DNA of 60,000 bases, from assembly GCF_964355755.1 (NCBI RefSeq), contig NC_092673.1, positions 31,441,001 through 31,501,000 on the forward strand, in the 5' to 3' direction. The position numbers were made by a program, and so were the translations under genes. How positions within the stretch are numbered: the first letter of the stretch is position 1; each line of letters opens with the position of its first letter. Below are positions 55,201 through 60,000 of this stretch, piece after piece. This DNA is from Antedon mediterranea. Taxonomy: Eukaryota; Echinodermata; Crinoidea; Comatulida; Antedonidae. A model generated the notes under the pieces. The model had not been told where the DNA came from. It searched no databases and worked only from the letters and a program-made list of their open reading frames with translations.

Positions 55201-58200
55201 TCATGGCGAGTACAGCTACTAATTCCCATATATGGAAGGACTTGGTGCACTGTCTCTCATCTGCTACACCCCTACAATCCTCTAGGTCATGGGACAACTA
55301 GAACTAGAATAGTTATTACTGATGAAACCAAATTTTTCGTAGTGTAAACAATTACTGTATATTTATTGAGCTGTGATTGTGTTGGAGTTGACTCTCTAGT
55401 TGTAATATAGCACCTCTATGATTCTGACCATTTTGCATCTTATATCTATATACTGAGGGTATCAGAAATAATGATCAGCTTTGATTTTGGTAAAATATTG
55501 TTGACATAAATAATCTCTCTGGGCTACTATGCTAGATTTTAATAGCTCAAAAGAAATTTTACTGGGCCAAACTAACATTATAAAACTTACCTATGTATAA
55601 AATTTACATCTTCTAGATAGCTCATAGCTGAGGCCACTTGCGTTGCCATGTGCATGAGTGCGATTGCGGGTAACGTTGTTTGATCGTTTTCCCGAAGATA
55701 ATCCAATAAATTTCCATGCTGCATAAATTCTGTAACTATATAGAAAGGGGGTTCTCTTGTGCATGCACCTGAAGAAGAAATAAAATAATTTTAATATTTC
55801 TAACATATTATACACTAATAAAGGAATACATGTTTTTGTTTTATTTATTTACTAATATAACCAAGGCGCTGAGCTCCAGAGATCAAAGGGTTTATCTGTG
55901 GCTGCAACATGATCAGTTCCACGTCCCTTAAAAGACACTGCATGCCATAGAGAATATGTCCATTGTACATTACTGTTGGTATTTGTCGCAGCCAGACATA
56001 AGATCAAAGGACTGTTACAAGTTCCTATCTTGGCAAGGTGAGCTCAGTGTCCTGTTGTTAGATTGCCTTGTTATAACTATGCCCTAAATTGGAATTTTTT
56101 TTGGTGCATTTTCCCCTTAAAATTTGTATTAAAATAAATTCATATTTTGTTTTCAAAATACTCTTTTCTCTGTCAATTCCACAACGTAGTAAACGGAGTA
56201 AAACACTAACACCACAACAATATAATAATATTACAACATTATAATAATATCTATATTTGAACTATTCAGTATACCTTTACATGCGATATAATAATTATTT
56301 ATAATAAATAATCCGAGTAAATTAAACCTATCACTACAGTATAAAATGTAGTACTGTACATTAATGTATACCTTACATTACTGGCTACGTTTAATTATTT
56401 CGGTTCCCCATATATTATTAAACATCATTTATCATAATTATGCAAATTAGCTATAATTTGAAAGCCATTATAAAAATTCTGTATGCCTTACAACTGCTGT
56501 TGTAAGCAAGCCTAGAAAAGCTTGCAAAAGTATAAATTTATTCTCGCTTGATGCAAGTTAGTCCCTTAGGTAATAAACACAGCAATTCCCCTCATTTACA
56601 ATCGTAACTAAGCCTGTCAGGGTGATAGTACGATGCGTCCCTTGGGACAGTAACGTTGTAACAATGTTTTAAAAGCTTAAATCAGCCTTGACCAAATATA
56701 AACATAAATAAAAAAAATGAGTTGCACAATTACCAGGAAAACATTCATCATTAAAACATATAGCGTGAACTTTGAACTTTGTTAATGCAATAGCAACATG
56801 AATTGTCATGAAATATTTATAAAATATGGTGCCTTGCTTAATCAGCAAAATTGAAACAACTTTATGCATAAATTGGTAAAGTTATATAGATAAAATAGAT
56901 AGATTCTTAAAACGTAGACATTATGCAAGAACATTAGCATGAAATACAAAAATAAATAATTATGCAGTTCCAATCATCAAAATGTACTTTACACAATTTC
57001 AATAATGATAAAAATGTTGCATAGTGTACTTTTGGCCTCATTTGCCTTCCATACCTATCCACAATAGGAGTTTGGCAATATATATTATATGGCAATGAGT
57101 ACACGGTAAACTTTATTTTAGTTGTTAAATTAAAAAATATCTTACCTAGTAATTGAACAAGGTTAGGATGTTTTATAGTCTTCATCACAGCTGCTTCTCG
57201 CATAAATTCCTCAACTTTCATCGTCTCCTCCTATGAAAAGATTAAATTAAAATTAGTAAGATTTCAACTTTCTAGGACCTGGAACGGAAGGAAAGCAATA
57301 CAGAAAGAAAAGAACTAAAGTATTTTCTAAAACTGTACTCCCTGGCCACCAAAAACTGTAGACAAAATTAAAATTTGTATCTAAAATATCCTGAATTGTA
57401 TCATAAAAACCAGACTAAACAGAAATTGTTTGGACAGCCTAAGCATAAAATACATGGAAACTACATTATATATGGCTTGGTTCTTGTCATTTTGATAAAC
57501 TTTCAACTCAAAGTAGACAGATCATAAGTAAATGGCAGCCTAGCTAGTCGTAGCCCTATTATATTAACATAGGGTCATTAAAATCATTTAAATAGAAGAG
57601 AATGAAAATATTGCCACATTTTTATCTTTAACCATCAATCTCAGAAGAATCAAAGAAGAACTGGGGCTTTAATTTTACATATGGGCATCTGGTAATAACC
57701 ATACAATAAAAAAAAACAACTAAAAAAACCCCCAAAAAACTGAAAACAACAGGCAAATTAAAAGAACACAATCGTCAACGGAGCATTATACCAAATCGTT
57801 TATAACCCGCTAAATTTACCTTGAGTGTTTTTACAGCAACTGTCCTATTGTACTTCTTCCAGATTGCTTCGTACACCTCACCATATTGCCCGCCCCCAAG
57901 TTTATTCTTCATTATTATATCCGTCCTCTCAATCTCCCATTCATCGGGCTGCGGTGAAACGCCATATATCGTGGGCTTGTCCTTTTTAGCGACAGCATAC
58001 TTGAGAGTGGTTACTAGCCCGTCAGCCACCTTACAGTGATGGAGTATTAGTTGAGCCACACTATTAAACCTACTCTCTGATGTCACATATACCTGTATTA
58101 ACATACAAACAGGTGTTTATCAATCAGTAATTAATACTAACCAAATCTTCACATTTGGCTAGCCAGTATAATATTGTAGTTTAGTTCGGGTTAGTAATAG

Positions 58201-59077
58201 GGAATGTGGCCTTTGTCACATCGAGCAGCATTCTTACAGTAAGCCCAGTTAGTATACAAGGTAGGCCTATATTCACATAGTTAGACAGGTACTAAAATAG
58301 TTCTTTATAATTATATTCAGAAAGAATTATATTTAACAAACCAGATCCCCATGGGGACTGAAGTTACTATCAAGACAGGTTTTCTGTCAGTCTGAACATA
58401 TTGTTTTCTGTATTGTAGGTGTTTTGTTTAGAAGATCAAACTAGTAATAGTATGCACTATGAAATGAACACTAGTGAAAATTCAGTATTTTGTTTGTGAA
58501 GGGGCTTGGAAAAACATTCCACAAAAATGCACACAGATCCAAAGAGAAGCCAAAATAAATGTGAACACTTGTTTACTTTCCAAAAAAAATCATAAAGCTG
58601 CATTCGCACACATTTTAAATATAGTGTATTTAGGATTTAGTCTTTCAAAACCTAAAACAAGGCATGTTATATCTACCTTTAGATTATGTTAAAACTTTAT
58701 TTTATACATAAAACAAGAATTTAATTACGACAAAGTTTATATAAATTATTGTGGAAAAAATAACTTCATAATACTCACCCTTCCATCTGTTGAAGTGCTT
58801 ATCCGATAGTGAAACACTCTTCCATCATATCGTAATGATATCGACAGTTGCCCTGTACTACTCTCGCTATCCCGTACAAGAAAGCTTCCATCGATACCAC
58901 TGTTTAGAAGGTACTCTGCGGTGTTGCGGGATATTGCACCGTGGTACCATGCATGATTGTGTAAGCTGTTGACTTGGGCTACATAGCTGAGAGGCACCCA
59001 TCCTGTGCACCCTGTACTATTGCTTTGAACCTGGCACCATTCATTTGAGTTGTGTGATAAGATTTTGACTTTCTCTC
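50416..59077 (-). CDS. ABL1: ABL non-receptor tyrosine kinase, 5' exons missing
   Basis: ABL-family tyrosine kinase coupling SH3-SH2-kinase signalling to the actin cytoskeleton. Coding exons on the minus strand: 58779-59077, 57820-58092, 57146-57230, 55591-55768, 54944-55128, 53393-53545, 52839-52928, 52161-52241, 50416-51452. Sizes 299, 273, 85, 178, 185, 153, 90, 81 and 1037 bp; phases agree and give 792 codons plus stop. The kinase exon sizes match those I recall for ABL1. Upstream exons (cap, first half of SH3) must lie past 60000: nothing similar is seen in 59100-60000. The last exon is shorter than in vertebrates. Invertebrates usually have one ABL gene, so ABL1/ABL2 cannot be told apart. 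A possible polyadenylation signal AATAAA lies just after the stop (50407-50402). Confidence 0.95.
51538..51700 (-). repeat. LINE-like 3' tail with (ATTG)n
   Basis: On the minus strand, AAAATAAAGATTGATTGATTGATTG is a typical tetranucleotide end of CR1/L2-type LINEs; the adjoining sequence 51570-51620 reads CTCTGCCTTAGTTGTACGTC. It lies in the last ABL intron. Too short to classify; a similar CAATCAATCAAT tail is at 4185-4205. Confidence 0.45.
52526..52822 (+). mobile_element. tRNA-derived SINE
   Basis: Pol III A box TGGCACAGTGT at 52540-52550 and B box GGTTCGAATC at 52583-52592, at tRNA-like spacing. The body follows: CCTTAGACAAGACACATGTG, CAGGTGTATAAAATGGTTAC, and an ATT-rich tail (52806-52822). 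CTTGGACAAGACAC-type words are common in the conserved bodies of several animal SINEs (from memory). Intronic, opposite to ABL. Confidence 0.82.
52839..57230 (-). CDS. ABL1: ABL exons: kinase domain body
   Basis: 57146-57230: [20 protein letters not shown] (alpha-C Glu). 55591-55768: [17 protein letters not shown] with the Thr gatekeeper, ending at HR. 54944-55128: [20 protein letters not shown], then the DFG segment, [20 protein letters not shown] with the activation-loop Tyr. 53393-53545: [19 protein letters not shown] and [11 protein letters not shown]. 52839-52928: [20 protein letters not shown]. All catalytic motifs are intact, so the kinase should be active. Confidence 0.96.
53015..53310 (+). 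mobile_element. SINE with tRNA-Leu/Ser-like head, degenerate
   Basis: TGGCCGAGCAGTTTAGG (53025-53041) is the A box/D-arm form of Leu/Ser tRNAs; the B box is decayed. The body holds TAAACCGTAGGTCCAGTGTA, CACAGTTTACCTGTGTGTAC and TTTAAAGAACCCC, ending TAAATAAAGATGG. It has a different head and body from the SINE at 52526. Confidence 0.6.
53793..53962. mobile_element. Small TCTACACTATCAAAC element, copy 5 (best preserved)
   Basis: About 170 bp, almost fully palindromic. Left TTTTTCTACACTATCAAACT, right AGTTTGATAGTGTAGACAGA, with inner TTATGTGACAAAAAA / TTTTTTTGTCACATAA. TTAAGC at the left and GCTTTA at the right flank it, so the duplication may be TTA or TWA. Confidence 0.88.
55850..56100. other. 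Intronic segment of possible repeat origin
   Basis: A comparatively GC-rich island in an AT-rich ABL intron (CCAAGGCGCTGAGCTCCAGA, GTTCCTATCTTGGCAAGGTG). It might be an old SINE, but I cannot find A and B boxes. The rest of the large introns 53546-54943 and 55769-57145 show no gene. Confidence 0.3.
57820..59077 (-). CDS. ABL1: ABL exons: SH3 end, SH2, SH2-kinase linker, P-loop
   Basis: Exon 58779-59077: [34 protein letters not shown] (end of SH3), then SH2 with [27 protein letters not shown] (FLVRES-type phosphotyrosine pocket) and [15 protein letters not shown]. Exon 57820-58092: [17 protein letters not shown], the linker, then the kinase start [19 protein letters not shown] with the glycine loop and the ATP-binding Lys of VAVKTLK. 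Confidence 0.96.
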
Positions 59078-59716
59078 CTGTGAGATACAAAGAATAGAAA
59101 TAGAAAGTTGCAAGATTATGCCATTTTTAGGTGGGGGGTGTTAAAGTAAAATGCTTCTTTTCATATTTAAGAATGGCTAATGTCAGTTTATCCCAGTAAG
59201 CTTGACATGAAATAGACTGAAAATATACAATTAATCAAAATGAAAATGTTGTTAAACAAAATATCAACAATCTGTCATCAAAACAAGTCAATTTTTTTAA
59301 CTCTCTTCACTTTTCTAATAATGCAAAAACCTATACTGATACTTCATTTTGTAGATATAAGAACAGTTTTCAACACTAATTTACCAGTAAGTACCACTCA
59401 ATTTCCAATAATCATAAATGTTCATTTTTCCTAACCATACAATGATACATACCAATATATACACAAATATTCAATATACCAAGCCTTAATTGCCTATTAT
59501 GCTATGTTCCTCAAGTTATTCCAAACTCATAATGATAATTTAGTACATCATAACCATCATCATCATAGTGCTCCAATAATAATAATACATTATTGGAAAG
59601 GTCTAATGAGTTACTTTGAATTTCCTACTACTTTGTTCACAACATCTTTATACCATAAAGGCAACATGTCTTCCTAAAGCCTTTTCAATTAATTCCTCGA
59701 AATAACTTATTATTAG

Positions 59717-59855
59717 CCTTTGTTTACACTTTCAAACTAGGTCGTGATGTGCCTAAATATGGCCTAAATATGGTAGTGTTGGCATCATCATGTCCATATA
59801 TGGGCAGATCACATTTTTTTGTCACATAAAGTTGATAGTCTAGACAAAGGCTTAA
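59717..59855. mobile_element. Small TCTACACTATCAAAC element, copy 6
   Basis: Left GCCTTTGTTTACACTTTCAA, right AAAGTTGATAGTCTAGACAAAGGC; the inner TATGGTAGTGTTGGCATCAT is diverged. Lies upstream of the ABL SH3-SH2 exon, in its intron. Confidence 0.78.
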
Positions 59856-60000
59856 GAGGTATAATGTAAATAACTCCTGCAGTAAGTATATCTTAGAACA
59901 ACAGTGATACCATTTTCACCTCGCCTAGAATCTTTGGAGTTTACACATACTGAGGCACACACCATACCGTATGTGTTGACGCCCCAGTGTGTGTAAACTA

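Noticed and set aside
59100-60000. Missing 5' ABL exon (first half of SH3)
   Set aside because: No frame with an ALYDF-type SH3 motif is visible on the minus strand; the exon must lie outside the window.

Overview
This is a 60 kb window of AT-rich, intron-rich, transposon-dense animal DNA. Three protein genes of a typical metazoan carry the coding content: alpha-spectrin, a DHX30-type RNA helicase and an ABL tyrosine kinase. The repeat load (DIRS-like, Penelope-like, Crypton-like, Tx1/L1-like and CR1/L2-like elements, many small inverted-repeat elements, frequent palindromic TAGGCCTA) suggests a marine invertebrate deuterostome, perhaps an echinoderm. That placement is inference; no species marker was tested.

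Layout. The first coding exon of alpha-spectrin lies at 1425-1665 on the minus strand. From 2 to 9.7 kb there is repeat-rich intergenic DNA: a perfect 163-bp inverted repeat, and three inverted-repeat elements nested inside one another (4784-7317 > 5219-6895 > 6141-6570), each with its own target-site duplication. The DHX30-like gene runs from 9788 to 41877 on the plus strand in 22 coding exons, about 1,075 aa. Its introns hold most of the mobile DNA: a 5.5 kb Ty3/Gypsy-type element with matching LTRs and a 5-bp duplication, itself hit by three smaller elements; a second copy of the outermost nested element; DIRS-like and Gypsy-like debris; a Tx1/L1-like LINE with a Penelope-like element in its 3' region, the latter carrying a recognisable hammerhead ribozyme; CR1/L2-like LINE tails; two 626-bp TTAA-flanked elements; a piggyBac-like remnant; and a 7 x 60-bp tandem repeat.

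From 41.9 to 50.4 kb lies intergenic DNA with a 2 kb element bounded by long inverted repeats, a 149-bp palindrome, a decayed Crypton-like tyrosine recombinase and several copies of a small element family. The ABL gene occupies 50416-59077 on the minus strand and lacks its first exons, which lie beyond the right edge. Its kinase exon sizes (273, 85, 178, 185, 153, 90 bp) agree with those I recall for vertebrate ABL1. Two tRNA-headed SINEs sit in its introns.

The genes are functionally unrelated (membrane skeleton, mitochondrial/cytoplasmic RNA helicase, signalling kinase). Spectrin and DHX30 are divergent; DHX30 and ABL are convergent. I found no bacterial-type system, CRISPR array, rRNA or convincing tRNA gene. 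The most unusual items are the three-level nest, the Penelope-associated hammerhead ribozyme, and a tRNA-like promoter trapped inside an inverted-repeat element.
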